A program made the translations under genes and the position numbers. From Dillenia suffruticosa (taxonomy: Eukaryota; Streptophyta; Magnoliopsida; Dilleniales; Dilleniaceae): 64,000 nt of DNA. Every line of letters starts with the position of its first letter. Within the stretch, counting starts at the first letter, position 1. The stretch is taken from positions 18,742,608 through 18,806,607 of the forward strand of contig JAVTVX010000001.1 in NCBI GenBank assembly GCA_033439265.1, read 5' to 3'. Below the pieces are notes generated by a model, which was not told the origin of the DNA, made no database searches, and saw nothing but the letters and a program-made list of their open reading frames with translations. This document shows, piece by piece, positions 49,701 through 62,610 of this stretch.

Positions 49701-52700
49701 CATTCACGATAAAGAATCCATTCTAAGCGCCAAGCACTAGCAGAGAAACATACATAACATGACATCGAGTTTGGGAATTCAGCACTTCATGCATAAAATT
49801 ATCAGACTGAACAGAAAATGTGAATATTTTATTCAGAAGTAGTGTAGTTCTGATTAACATGGGCCTATCTTCCAGTTCTAAGCCAATACAAAGCAATGCA
49901 TTTCAAATTAGAAAATGATGAGGCAGGGTTTGGACCTTTTGCCTTCTGTTTCCCTTAACTTTGCTAAATGCATCTATTTCATACAGGAGGAGAGTCACTA
50001 TCCTTATTCCAAGAAGAAATAGAGAAAACGAGGGAGAAAGAAAAAAGGAGGAGAAAAAAAAAAGAAACAAAGAAAGTATAAAGTGAAGTCTCAAAAGCAG
50101 AAAGAACAAAAGAAATAGAACATAGCGTACAAAACAGAGGAGACATTAGTCCACAAATCAGTGGATCATGATAACAGAAATAATGATGACAATGACAGGA
50201 AAAAACTGGACAAATATCTTTATTGCAAAAGCATCCTTAAAAAAAAGGAAAACTTCCTGAACAAATTTATAGAATAATATTAACAAGGTAGTTTGAGATC
50301 AAATCAATTACTGTGCAGCTAAGGAGTCTGAAAGCGTGCCAATTATCATATATAAGCGTCGGCGCAATAGCGAGCAATTTGGAAGACAACAATATAGTTG
50401 AGACACCTAGAATTTCAATTTTGCATACTATAGTAAACGCAGGAGCTGGGTTCTTTATATTTCTGATTCAATCATCTGCATGAGGAACCCAGTGAAAAAT
50501 AATTGATACTCCCATGAGAAATCAGGATAATAATGCTACTCAGAATGTTTCTGGAAAAAAGCTTGTTACTCCCTCCATGCAAATTAGAAAATCTTATCCA
50601 AACTGGATCCATCACCATGAGGAATCCACATATTTAGATGCACCTATAAAAAAGCTTAGCAAAACAACACCCCCACCCAAACATATTATTGTCGTTCCTA
50701 TTTTTTACTTCTATGTGGCCTGGGGAGAGCACATATTACCCCGATATGTACATTAACCATTAAGATTAGGAAACAGAGAGAAAAATACATGCAACTACTC
50801 AGGGGTACCACTTAAAGAACCCTTCAGTTACCAAGCAACCACAAGTTTATCAGGTGAGAATGGCAGTACCTACCCAATGCGGGAATAGGTACCTTGATGG
50901 ACAAAATACACATAAATAAAGTTAACCAGGTGAAGATCCATGAAGCATGAGAAGAGTACTCCAAAACATGGGTCTAACAACCAAATAAAAACAGGCAAAG
51001 GAAGTGATTTGATGTTTCCTTAAAATAAAATAAAAAAAAGCCAGTGTAAGATTTCTTATTACTATGGAATGGTTTTAGACCAACATAGCATGCATTATGC
51101 TAATGATAAAATGGCCTAAACTCCCCTGGAAAGAACAATCCCAATGTAATACCATAAAAGCCAAAGAAAATGAAGGGTTGGGCAATACCTCTTAGCTTAC
51201 TATCCATTAATCTGTTTCCCAATCCCTCCATGCGACCATCTTTACCCTTCCCTGTATTTGTGTTATGAATGATCACTATAGGAGGCCATATGACAAGATC
51301 TTCCTGGTTTGCTGCTGCTTCATCAGCAGATAAAAACTGGTATACCTTTGTAGCGTCAGGAGGCTTCAAGTAGTTCCATCCCATTAAAACGCAGAGAGCT
51401 TTGTGCAAGCCCAGGTGATCCACACGTGATTCGGCAGTATCTGAGTAGTAAGCATGCATTACAAGTGCATGCATATCCGGAAAACCCTTAGATGACCTGT
51501 AATTTTGTATACCAATGGTTTTGAACAATCAACAAGTGTGCCATCCCTCAATGTTGATTAATTTTAACAAACAGGATACTTGAAACAACTATTGTAGAGG
51601 GTACCAGTTTCACAAAGCAGAACAAAGTTACACAAAACAAACATAGCCAAGGTTCCACAAGCTACTTTCGCAACAAGTTTGCATCCCAAGTATCAAATAC
51701 AATACTAAATAAGCCAAGAAGTACAGAGCCATAGCAGAAGCTTTACACTCTCACTTGCAGGTTTCATGTTTTGCACTCATAGCTTGGAAACAAGCTAGAT
51801 CTATTGAATAGTTACACTGACGGCCAAAGCAAACAACAATATACTGTTGATAACAGTTTATTCTTCAAGTGTAAGAGACATGTATAGAGATAACAAATAT
51901 AATTGTTACAACTCACAAATACCAATTCAAAGAAGAAAATGTCATATAAAAAATAATTACTATGTGGAACTAATTATCCCAAACTATGACGTACACGATT
52001 TTAGACGTATACAGAGATCTGCCTATTTCTACAACAAACAACAAGCTAAACTTTAATCCCAAATTTTGGATAGTTGTTTGAGAAATCAATATAAGAGAGA
52101 AGGAAAAAAAAAAAAGAATAACATAAAATTAAAGTTTGAAAGCAAAAATAAAGAAGATAGAACTAAAAAAATAAAAAAATAATAATGAAAAAAAGAAATA
52201 AGAATAAACTATTTGTAAAAACTTAAAATAATAATAATAATAATAATTCAATTAGTTCGAATTCTCATACGCCACTCATTTCCATCTAAAATCATCTCTT
52301 CAACAGAACTCTTAACACTCATTATCCTTACGGATAACTTACGTCCAAATTTTCAACGGTTTACCATAACATTTCATTAAATCTCATGTATTTAAGGTCT
52401 CGCTCCTCCTAATTGGTGCATCTTTGACTCTTCGTTGCACATTTCCAAACCATCTTAGGTGATACTCCCTCATCTTATTCATAATTGAATTCATTCCCAA
52501 ATTAGTACATCTCTTCATTTCAAATCATATTTTTTTCTAATTTTATTACACATCCTTCTGAGCATCCTCTCCAACATTCGGTACCATACAATAATGCAGA
52601 TCTTATTGTGGCTCTATAAAACTTCACCATCAATTGCAATGATATCGTGCGAATGCAAAAAATTTAATATGCACTTCTCCATTTTATTAAACCCGTTTGA

Positions 52701-55700
52701 ATCCTACGATTCACATCCCTATGATAGATGTAAGATATCTAAAATATTCACTCTTTGGTACGTCATGTCTCCTTAACTTAATTGTTTTTTCATTATTCTG
52801 ATAATTGTCACCAAATGTATATCTCATATACTCAGTTTTTGAACGACTCAATCTAAATCCTCTGAATTCTAGTGTGTCATTCTATGACTCTAATTTAGCA
52901 CTTATACTTTCCCTAATTTCATTGACCAGCACTATATTATCTGCAAAAAGAATATACCATGGTACTTCATTTTTTATGCAATTCGCTATTTCATACATCG
53001 GTATTAAAAAATGAGGAAACTTAATGCCAAATATTAGTAAACCCCAATATTAACCGGGAAGCTATCACTTAAACCCCCACAACTTCTTATATCGGTAACA
53101 GCTCTCTTATACATTTATTTGACAAGATCAATGTGTCTCAATGAGATCTCCTTCATCAACGCCCACCACCCTTCTTCATCAACGCCCACCACTCTGGGAA
53201 CCCTATCATATACTCTTTCTAAATCAATGAATACCATATGATGTCAAGGGGGATTCTGGCTGACGTCAAGGGGAGAAAAGGTTAAGGAGTTCTGGCTGAA
53301 GATAGAGTTAGTGGCAGTCATCTTCCACCTTGGCCATGGTCAAGATAGTTTTCAAGGAAACCCAAAATAGCAACTCAATCACCGAGATAGGAAGCTCTGC
53401 TCATTATTCAACTCCAACAATCAAGTCAAACCACTATAGCAAGATTACTCACACTAAGGCGGGTAAATGAAACATCGACATCTAAAATAAGCTATATTCC
53501 TTGCTAAGGAACACCTCTTTTCTCGATACATAGTTCGCAAGGTGGAACCTCCCAATTGAAAGCACTAGCTCCCTACACAAAGTATTCTAATATATATAAA
53601 AAGACATCAAACAAGTTGTTGAAAAAGCTTATGTCTTAAAGCTCACCCTCGTGTGCACTACTAAATGGGGTTACAAGGGCAAGGAAAATTTAATATTTAG
53701 ATATTTCCTGCACAGCACCGATTGCTTGATGATTTAGAATGGTATGCTTACAATTTTATATTTTTAACAAGAAGATCCATTGCATAATCACAACTCAGTT
53801 GGCCTCAAAACATACGGGGTAAATCCACATCTCTTACACAAATGAGCACAATATAACAAGCTCACACTAGGACCACATATTCTTTGTTAAGGCAAACCCA
53901 AATTCTTCCCAAATACCACCTAAAAGTTAGTAGCTGATCCACTAGGTTTGTGAGTGGATTAGGAACAAGGAGTGCTTGACAATGTACTATTCAATAGATG
54001 CTGTGCAACTACCTTTAGTTAATTACTGTTGATCTCCACCCACCAATTGCTTCTTGTTCCATTCTAGGACACTAGTATACACTGCAGACACAATAAAACT
54101 CAGCTGGTTGCATCTAAAGCACTTCAGAGGTAAGTAAAAACATCCTACAATACAATTAGTGATAAATAGTCCACATCACCGTCCTCAAACATTGCAGGTC
54201 CAATCTTCCTCATATCCAATGTTGTTCTTGAAAGTCTCTCTCAAGTAAAGTATGCTTGGCCATACTACAATCATGATTGTATATGACAACAAATTAAAAA
54301 AAAAAAATACTTGTGAAATTAAAGGTGCCTGAAAAGCCCCCTTTCAGGGAATTTACTTCAAATTAATCAATTGGTTTACGGCATTCACCACTTGAATTAC
54401 ACACAGAAACATGCAGCAAACAGACATAAATATGCAGTAGTCAGCATCTCTCAACAGCCTCACCACTCCAAGTATTGGTCTAAAAGCTGAAGTACATAAG
54501 AGATGCAGAAAAAGATTAGTGCCCTCGTATTCCTTAAGATCACCAAAGAAAACCTCTGGGCAGAGTACAACTTTATTCTCATCTTTGCCGACAACTGTCA
54601 GGGAAGGGAAACATTTCCAAAGAAGAGAAAACTGAAGGACAAATCCTATGTAAAGAAACAGTCAAGCAAGACCTAAGAAGGAATTTAAACCAACATATTA
54701 CTGATGCTACCTTAAACTCCCAAGAATTTTCTACATTCCATATTTCAAAAACATCATATGAGCTAAGCCAAGTTCAAAGTTGCAGCAGAAAAAAAATTGC
54801 AAGACTTAAGAAGAAAGAAACCCAATCAACATAGTGGTGCTAGCTTAAATTGCCCATAATTTTCTAAACATCACATTTCAGAAAACATCATATGAGGTGT
54901 TCATTATTAAAAACAATTTCAAAGTTGCAGCAGCAAAAGATTGGCAAGTGGAAAACAAAACTAAGGAGACTGCGAGTGTAGTAGGACCATGTGTCAACAG
55001 ATCACCCAAAGATGATCATCACATAACTATTGAGCACGAAAAAAATCAGATGGTTCTATTTCCATATCTTGCTGACTTGCTCCTGTGAAACCAATGTCCA
55101 AAAGAATGAATTAAAAAAAAAAAAATCATTCATTCACAACCATTGATGAAAGATTCCTTAAAAATTCAAGGATTAAGAATCCTTCTAAGAAATCAAAAGG
55201 AAGATAACAGCTGACTCCTAAACCAAGATTCTACAAAAATAAATAAATAAATAATCAAAATGCAGAAGCAGAAATTCTACAGGGTTTAATTGATTTTGCA
55301 CCTGATTTCTAGGTTAACAAAAAACAAAATCAAAAGCAACAAAAACAAAAACAAAATCTTTATAGTGATTCATCTAAAAAGGAACTTGTTAACAAACCAC
55401 CAGGAAGGGGGGAAAAGGATAATGAATGAATCCCTATCCTAATAACCTCACGGCCATCTCTAGTAAATTACTATATATGGACGTCAACTTCCCTTGATAA
55501 CGATGTTCATTTGCTGCAGAAAAAGATATCATTATTTAAATTAAGAAAGGATGAATATTGAACCGATCATTTAAAGAAACAATAATGGGGGCAAAAAACA
55601 GCCATACAGGTATTTTTACAAGAAATTACCTTGCATTTTGCTTATGAGTCACAAATAAAGGACTCACCCCGTGCACAAAGTGCTCCCCAGTTTAATGCAG

Positions 55701-58700
55701 GGGTAGGGGGAGGGTTGTCGTATATGTACGCAACCTTCCCCTTACATTTTTGCAAAGAAACTGTTTCCACGCCTCAAGCCCGTGACCTCGAGATCACCAA
55801 AGGAGCAACTCAACCGTTACACCAAGGCTCGCCCTCACTTATGAGTCACAAATGATCCACAAAAAGCATAGAAACATAGATCAAAGTCAAAGTACTAAGA
55901 AACTGAGATAAGTTTTCATAAAAGAGGCCTGAGCAGAAAATTCAGCGTCCAAAATAAATGACAAGAAAAAGACTAGAAGTGGTCACCAAGGAGGGCTTCC
56001 AGGGATTAACATCTAGCATGCCTGACATTTCCACATGGTGGCCATCTCAGCTGTCACTTTAGGCAAAAACATATTTCTTCTAATTATCTCTGCCAGAATT
56101 TTCCAAGCACCTCCCATCTATTCATTTATTCAAAGGTCTTCTTCCCACAATAATCAACTATCTTAATCTATTTTCTCTCATTTCATCTCAGGAATTAAAA
56201 CCAACCTCTACCTTATCAGAAAGTAATAATACTATAACTTCCCAGATACGCCATCTCCAATTCCATCTTTTCTCAATTGAAAACCTATCCGGCAACATTC
56301 TCATTTTTGCAACACCAACTTTTTGTGTATGTTGTTTCCTAAAAGTCCAAAACTCCATGTATGAAGCACTACAAGTTACGATTCCACAAAGTTATACTTT
56401 TGGTTTAGAAGTACACAGCTATGATATACAGAAACTTCTTAACACTAACATTTCCCATTTCCAAAACATTTCTCGTTTCCGAAATGTTAAATATATTAAA
56501 ATTTATACAAAAATTCTTATATTTTTTATATTTATACATTTTTTCATATTTAATGAATTATTTATTTATTTAATTATAATTATAATTTATACGTTATTTC
56601 TCTTATAATTAAAAATTACATATTTGATCATTTTAGATTTTTATTATAAAATATGTCTATTATATTATTTTCATAAAATAATTAATATTTACATAAAAAT
56701 TCTAAATATTTTTATATTTACGTGTTTACCCACGTTTTCGTTTCTTATATTTTTACAAAATGTTATTTCTCTGTATCGTTTCGTATCTGTTTCCGTGAAA
56801 CCCAGGTACACAAGGTACACAACACTCCTTATCTTCATTCATCCTTCCCTTATGATCTACATTCAACCTCCATCCTTTTGAATAATGCATTATAAAAATG
56901 GAAACTCAGATAATCAATTTTCACTGCCCCTTGTTAGTCTTACCAGCAGTAATATAATTTCCCTTGTTATCATTTTCTCTTATTGCGATGACTATTGCTC
57001 CATCATGACAATCAGGAAGAAGAAACTCATGAAGAACCCTTTTTCTATAGACGAACTGCATTAGAAAAAATGTACAAGTCCCTACACCCTAAGAAGTCCT
57101 CAAAGCAAGACAAACAAGGGGCAAAACCAGAAACTAGTTAAGGACTATCTTCCAATCCCTCTTCAACTCTAAGCTATAATCTCTAAAGGCAATTAAACCA
57201 TGAGTCCAAAGAGAAACACAAAAAGCAATATTGTCCCAAAGGAAAGGACCAATACAATGATTTCAAAAAAAAAAACTAGCATTCCGCTCACTCCAGATCC
57301 CAAAAGTAGCCACAAGAACACATGTCCAAAAGAAAGAAACATCTTTCTGCTATCTAAAAACTTAACTTTGTCAGCAATAAATAAAGGAGGCTTCAAGGAC
57401 AAGCCCATATATTATGATGCCAAAGCAAGGAGACAACTCCATATTTTATACACAATAAGACAATAAAATCCATGAAAAACAGGTGGTCTCTAGTTTTAAA
57501 ATCCTTAAACACATGACACAAACATTAACAGAGATAACGATAAGGTCCCCTTTTCTGTATCATATAAATTGATCTTGCACAGTAAAAACCTATGTTTTGC
57601 AAGAACCTTTGCTTTCTAAATGAATTTAGTTAGGGGAAAACAAGGGTTTGAAGAAAGATGTTCAAGAGAAAGTACCAAAAGCATTGAGATCCCAATTCTG
57701 GTATTAGGGGCACTGGGGGAAGGTTCTTCCCATAAAGCCAGGAAATTTGGGAGGAACACTCCATAGCTTCCCTATAATCGAGATTTTTTTTAAAATGTAA
57801 CTTCCAAAAAAAAAATGTATGTGAAATCTTTGATAAGAGCCAAATAAAGCATGGATAGCTGGTAGAGTTGAAGAAAAGCAGAAAAAGAGAGAACCCTCTC
57901 AAAAGAGAAAATGAAAACCATTTCCAACTTTAAACAATATTAGAGAAAGAAATATATGATGTAACCAAAAGATGAACTTCAAAGGGCTAGCATCAGATCC
58001 ATTTTGCTAGAGACTTGCTCTTGATGACCTAATGACACAAAAATTTTGGGTTCTAAGTGTAATCTCCATTGCCATTGCTTACGCATGGAAATGTTTTTGG
58101 ACACAAGTTGTCTATGCCAAAATCGCCCTCAAACATACGTTTAGAAACTTTCTCCTAACTCACCAAGTGATCCTTTTTAAGCCAACCTTTTCCCAATCAT
58201 AATAAGTCTTTTATCAGCTTCTCACTCTTCTCAGCCACCATGACAAGAACCTTCAAAAAGGATAGAAAATAGAGGGGAATGCTCAGAGAGAGACGTAAGG
58301 ATCAAGGAAAAAACTTGTCACATCACTTCTCCAACTCCATCATATGTTAGAGATCACTAAACACAATATGTAAGTATTTTTTTCTTATTTCATTTTTAAA
58401 TGGAAAGAAAGGAGGATTACAAATCATAACATGCAACAATATGCAAAATCCTGGGTTTGTTAACTATTTTACTCCTTATAACATAATTATTTTAAGAGAC
58501 AAGTTTTAGGCACAACATAATTTGCGTGGAGAACTAGATATCCTTCTGATAAAGCAACAAAAAACTAAAGGTACATCACAAAATTTTGAGCCGAAATTAG
58601 TCCACGCTCTCTTGTTAAGCAGACCAAGTCTATAACAGCCTCAAGAAACAGGGATGTGGAACAAACATATCACAAAAAAAAGTTAAATCCCCTGATGAAT

Positions 58701-61700
58701 GGCTTCTCCAATATCGATCCCATAAAAAGCTTTCTTACTTTAGGGAGTCTCCTTTTCCCTTAACCCTAAAGATTTATCTTGTAGCTGCAGCCCCAACAGC
58801 AAGAGGAAGAAAAAACTTCTCAGAAGAGAGCCTGCAGTCCCTGACTGAGAAGGATGGGGATTAGGAGGCTCACCACGGCCAGAAGGAAGGATATCGAAGA
58901 AGCTCTTTTGAAAGTAGAGCTTAAAAAAAATTATCCAGGAGCTAACTCCAGCAAGATATCACCTTTGCATTCCTTCTTTGACTGCCAAAGTTCAAAGAAG
59001 TAATCCCAATTTGCAGTATTATGTCCATAAAAACCAAACCATGATTTGTAGAATTAGGTCTAAAGTTGCCTGGGTTGGCCACCCCCCATGTAATTGCAAT
59101 CTAGGTTGGATGGCCCAATTCATGGTGTGTTGTCAACCCATATACCACATAAATGCTAGATCTATGTTACTGAGATACTAAAGAAACAACCGGGAACTTC
59201 CAAACTGCACTAAAATAATTATTTTATAATTGCAGCATGACTTAGAAAATACTAAATAAAGCAGGGAGCCATGATGTAAAATAATCACACCAATGTGCTA
59301 GCCTCTTAGCAAACCAGAAATACATGTACACCCAGGATATGAACTTATAAGCGAACATATAAAATCAACAAATTCAAAGGAGGAGGACAGAAGTGGGCCA
59401 GAGCCTCCTTTCCACCTAAATCTTCAGGTGCATGTAATATAGGTGATCAATTTAAGAAAATCTACTCCAACAAAAACGGTTGTGTATATATATATATATG
59501 TATGTATATATCATGTATACATAACTTCAGGCTGAACTCCATCCCACAGTGTTTACATTATGATGATGGCAAGAACTATCTGTTCAAGTTCTCTAAGATT
59601 CACTTGTTTAGAAAGTTGCGGGACTTTATTCCTTGTTCGAATTACACAGGATGGGCTGTGGCAGATATCTGTCATGGGCACTAAAAGGTTCATGCACATG
59701 TAAAAGACAACCCCCCCCCAAAAAAAAAATTCCTACCATCAGACCCTCTTAATGCATAAGAAGAATTGTCTGAGGTGATAGTGAGTTCTATGCTATGCAC
59801 TTTTTTGGGTTTCTTATGCATTGATAGAAAAATTCCTACCATCAGATAGAAAGTTCTATGCTATACAGTGATAATTCCTATCAATGCATAAATAACAAAG
59901 AGAGTGAAATGGACCAAAGTGAAGTTTTCTTTCTATCTGCATAGCATAGAACTCTCTAGGCTAATAAATCACCATCCACCAAAGTAAGCACCACTAAAAA
60001 GACAATGGAACATAAGAAAACAATTCCTACAATTTCACTGCCCCCGCACCTCCAAGCAAATTAATAATTAATCATGTGAGGTTAGAGCAACCCCAACAAT
60101 TTCTAGAGTTTAAGCAAACATCTGAGGTGACAGCAAACCCGATAATAGTTCAGCAGAATAGATCTTGCCAAACCAATAGACCTACCACCACAAAAAAAAG
60201 CGAAGAAACTCAAATAAGCAATCAGCATATCCTAGTCATGAATCCTACATTACTGCAAGAACAAGGAAGCAGGCCAGCTTGACTTACACAGACTCCATTA
60301 ATTTCATGCTGAAGAGGTAGTCCAAAAAAATGACACAGAATTTCTTTATTTGCTAAGCAACAATTTCAAAATATAAAATATAAAACAATAAAAAAGGCAA
60401 CAAATTCTATGATCTCAATAGTTAAGACTTAACAAAGAACCATTGCATACAATACTTGTATAGAACAGTCATATTGCCTTCAAGCCACAAAGCAACAAGC
60501 CCCTTAAGCTATGTCACAAATAGGATTAGCAAGGTTGAGCTAAGGGACTTTTCTTAACTCCACAAAGCTGACCAAAACTTCAAAGAAGCTGCTTACTCCC
60601 ACATAAGAACTATATTAATACCAATTGCTGCACCAATAAACTATGGGGGAAGAATATTGGAGTTACCACAACACTGAGTACAAGTCAGACATGGCTCTTG
60701 CCATTACAAGGAGGGAAAGACTATTTTTGGGGCTTGAACCAACAGGTCCCAATGAAGCAATTATATCTAAGTTACGCGGTCCACCACCCCAACAAAGGGA
60801 GGCAGTACAACCCAAAGAGACACGACATGGCATGTAGACAATATGCATGTACAAGTTTCATACAGTGACAAATGAATGCAAAAATATCAAGCAAATATTA
60901 GCATTTACGAAGTTTAACCATTCTTACCTTTCTGGAGCACAGAAAAGGAAGGTTTATTGAATGGAAAGAGAAGTAGAGAAGGGGATAAGAGATCATTGGC
61001 ATCAAGAACCACCTAGAACCATCTTAAACCTTATTTCTGTAATATGTATCAAACTGAAACTACTAAGTTATGGACTGCTTTCTCATTTAACAATCATTTG
61101 AGAAGTTATTGTGAACTAATACTTCAGAGACAAAATCCTCATCCCTCAAACAATAATCTAAAAGGCACATGGAAGAAACACAAAAACAATTTGAAAACCA
61201 AACAGTAGTACCAGTTACATCACTAGAACTAGAGCATAATCAAGTCTAACAGCCTCAAAGTCTAGACCTAGAGATCATGACTAAGCACAAAAGTGCCGTG
61301 CCATCTACTAATTCAGAAAACGCTGAAACAACTCCAAAGATCATCAAGAATACCAACTAAAGAACAGACACTAAATCCTTTCCTACTATCACTAGAACCA
61401 ATGAAGTTCACTACCTACCCCTGAAACAAATTTGTGCATGTCTGCACGCGGAAAGTTCCCCGCCTCCTACTTATCTAAGAAAATACTAAAATTGCAAATA
61501 CCAACAAGAATATCAAGTCAAACGCACGCTTTTCCTACTTAATTCGGATAACACTGAGACAAAATATAATGCCAGGAAGAGTACCAAGTCAAAATCAAAC
61601 AATTTCTGACAAAAACAACAAAACACAGCAATTTCAATATAGTCAAACCTGTCACAGGCAACACAATGAAGAGAACCCTGCTTTCCATCCTCCAAGTACA

Positions 61701-62610
61701 TCCTCCGACTACTCTCAGTCTCATTAACCACCTTCACAAAGTAAAGAAATGCCTTCTTCAATGCCACAGGATCAACATCCAAATGCTTAGCCCTCAGGTT
61801 CTCAACCCCACTATAATTCTCAAAACTTCCACCTCCAATTCTCATGTACTTTGATGATCTCACTTCATCCTCCCTCCTAAATGGACTACTAACTCCGCCT
61901 AAAGAATACCTATTAGGGTTATTATTCAAATTTGAACTAGCATTGCCCATTTGCATATTCTGCTGTCTATGCCTATCAAATTCATCCTTATTCTCATCAA
62001 CCCCACCAAATTTCCGCTTCAATGAACCCTCTGGATGAGCCGGAACAGGAACCGGTCCACGCCCGTCCAGCCCTAGAGAATTCCAATAATCCTGGTTCTT
62101 TCCTTGCCTATAGGGATCTTCCCTGTCGCGAAAACCCTCAGAATTCATTATCGGAGGCATTCGGTTCTCAAAAACTCCATGAGGAAACATTCTTCCGCCA
62201 TGATTCATCAGATTAGGACCTTGAGGAAAGTCCTGGTAATCAGGTGGGAGAGCAAAGTAGGTTCGAACAGAACCGTCTGCGAGAACGATCGTCCTCCGTT
62301 CGAGCATATGGAAACCGTAAGCGGGAGGAGGCGGTGGACCATCTGGATACGATGACGGACCGGTTGAACCAGGAGGCTGGCCGGAAGCAGTATGTTGACT
62401 AGGTTTCGTAGCCGGTTTAGAGTTCGGAGACGGAGCAGATTGTGAAGCAGATTGAGAGTTAGGGTTTGAAGAGGGTTTTGGTGGTTGTAGTGGTGGAGGT
62501 TTGGAATCGGAGGAAGTAGCGGTTGATTCCCATCGAGATTTCCGGTGAGATGAAGAGGACGAAGAGGAGGGTTTGTGGGATGAGGCCTTCGGATGACTTC
62601 CTCCGGCCAT
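46710..62610 (-). CDS. XS-domain protein with two giant introns, 3 exons
   Basis: Exons (minus strand) are 61649-62610, 51189-51496 and 46710-47065: 1,626 bases and 541 residues, with phases 2 and 1 matching at each junction. Residues 1-130 are Ser/Pro-rich low complexity (MAGGSHPKASSHKPSS, then PPPPPAYGF). A middle region ends in CVACDR, a possible Cys-Cys pair. The XS domain covers about residues 360-500 (DLVIWPPIVIIHNTNTGKGK, GRDGHLGITLVKF, AEYFEKENHGRRAWFHV). XS domains, first named from rice gene X and SGS3, bind RNA in the silencing proteins SGS3 and FDM. This architecture lacks their long coiled coil, so a silencing role is not shown. Introns are 10.15 and 4.12 kb and full of insertions. 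I recall At3g22430 as the counterpart. Confidence 0.9.
48814..49520. mobile_element. Complete non-autonomous hAT element in XS intron 2
   Basis: The element at 48822-49512 (691 bp) has perfect 16-bp terminal inverted repeats, catagtagttaaaagc and its reverse complement, and an 8-bp target duplication gtaagatc at 48814-48821 and 49513-49520. The 8-bp duplication and CA-starting ends define the hAT superfamily. Subterminal AAGCG/CGCTT motifs are clustered in the first 160 bp, as expected of transposase-binding repeats. No transposase is encoded. Confidence 0.85.
52240..53260 (-). mobile_element. RTE-type LINE reverse transcriptase fragment in XS intron 1
   Basis: On the minus strand near 53230-53170 is VFIDLERVYDRVPR, the entry to the palm motif of plant RTE reverse transcriptases. 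A broken FADDIVL block lies near 52960-52930, and pieces matching SRSKTEYM, the RRHDVPK region, AMLYGTECWAVKK and EMRMLRWMCG run down to about 52300. Numerous stops and frame changes. The sequence cttcatcaacgcccaccac is tandemly doubled near 53152-53200. Confidence 0.75.
55641..55853 (-). mobile_element. Au-family SINE with perfect 16-bp target duplication
   Basis: The insert at 55657-55837 (181 bp) is bracketed by cttatgagtcacaaat at 55641-55656 and 55838-55853. On the minus strand it begins gagccttggtgtaacggttg (A box) and has gatctcgaggtcacgggctt (B box), then gcgtggaaacag, gtaaggggaaggttgcgtac and a short T end. This is the known structure of the widespread plant Au SINE. The intact duplication suggests a young insertion. 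Confidence 0.85.
57050..58300 (-). mobile_element. Decayed LINE 3' region (zf-RVT tail) in XS intron 1
   Basis: On the minus strand, a Cys/His-rich piece (CVMCLRILK, then HLFFMDF) precedes MCSCGYFWDL, a WSERNA-like remnant and DYSLELKRDWKIVL, the order seen at the end of plant L1-like LINE polyproteins. Homology may extend to about 58900. The frame is broken repeatedly. Confidence 0.55.
59711..59730 (-). repeat. Poly-C/poly-A tract
   Basis: Nine C followed by about ten A, read as T-then-G on the minus strand, like the tracts at 28723, 30108 and 34134. Confidence 0.7.
59783..59954. repeat. Nested foldback (two perfect inverted repeats) in XS intron 1
   Basis: Outer 17-bp arms gagttctatgctatgca (59783-59799) and tgcatagcatagaactc (59938-59954) enclose inner 14-bp arms ttatgcattgatag (59814-59827) and ctatcaatgcataa (59878-59891). 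A third partial copy of the outer arm (ttctatgctat, 59864-59874) lies inside. The direct repeat aattcctaccatcaga occurs at 59729-59744 and 59831-59846. Confidence 0.75.
60655..60830 (-). mobile_element. Diverged Au-like SINE
   Basis: On the minus strand, gtggaccgcgtaacttagat (A-box region) and gacctgttggttcaagcccc (B-box region) are followed by a body loosely like Au (aatagtctttccctccttg). Ends and target duplication not resolved. Confidence 0.5.

Noticed and set aside
51100..51528. Separate gene starting at the ATG near 51528
   Set aside because: The conserved part begins at an acceptor at 51496, and its phase completes the Arg codon from the exon ending at 61649. It is exon 2 of the XS gene.
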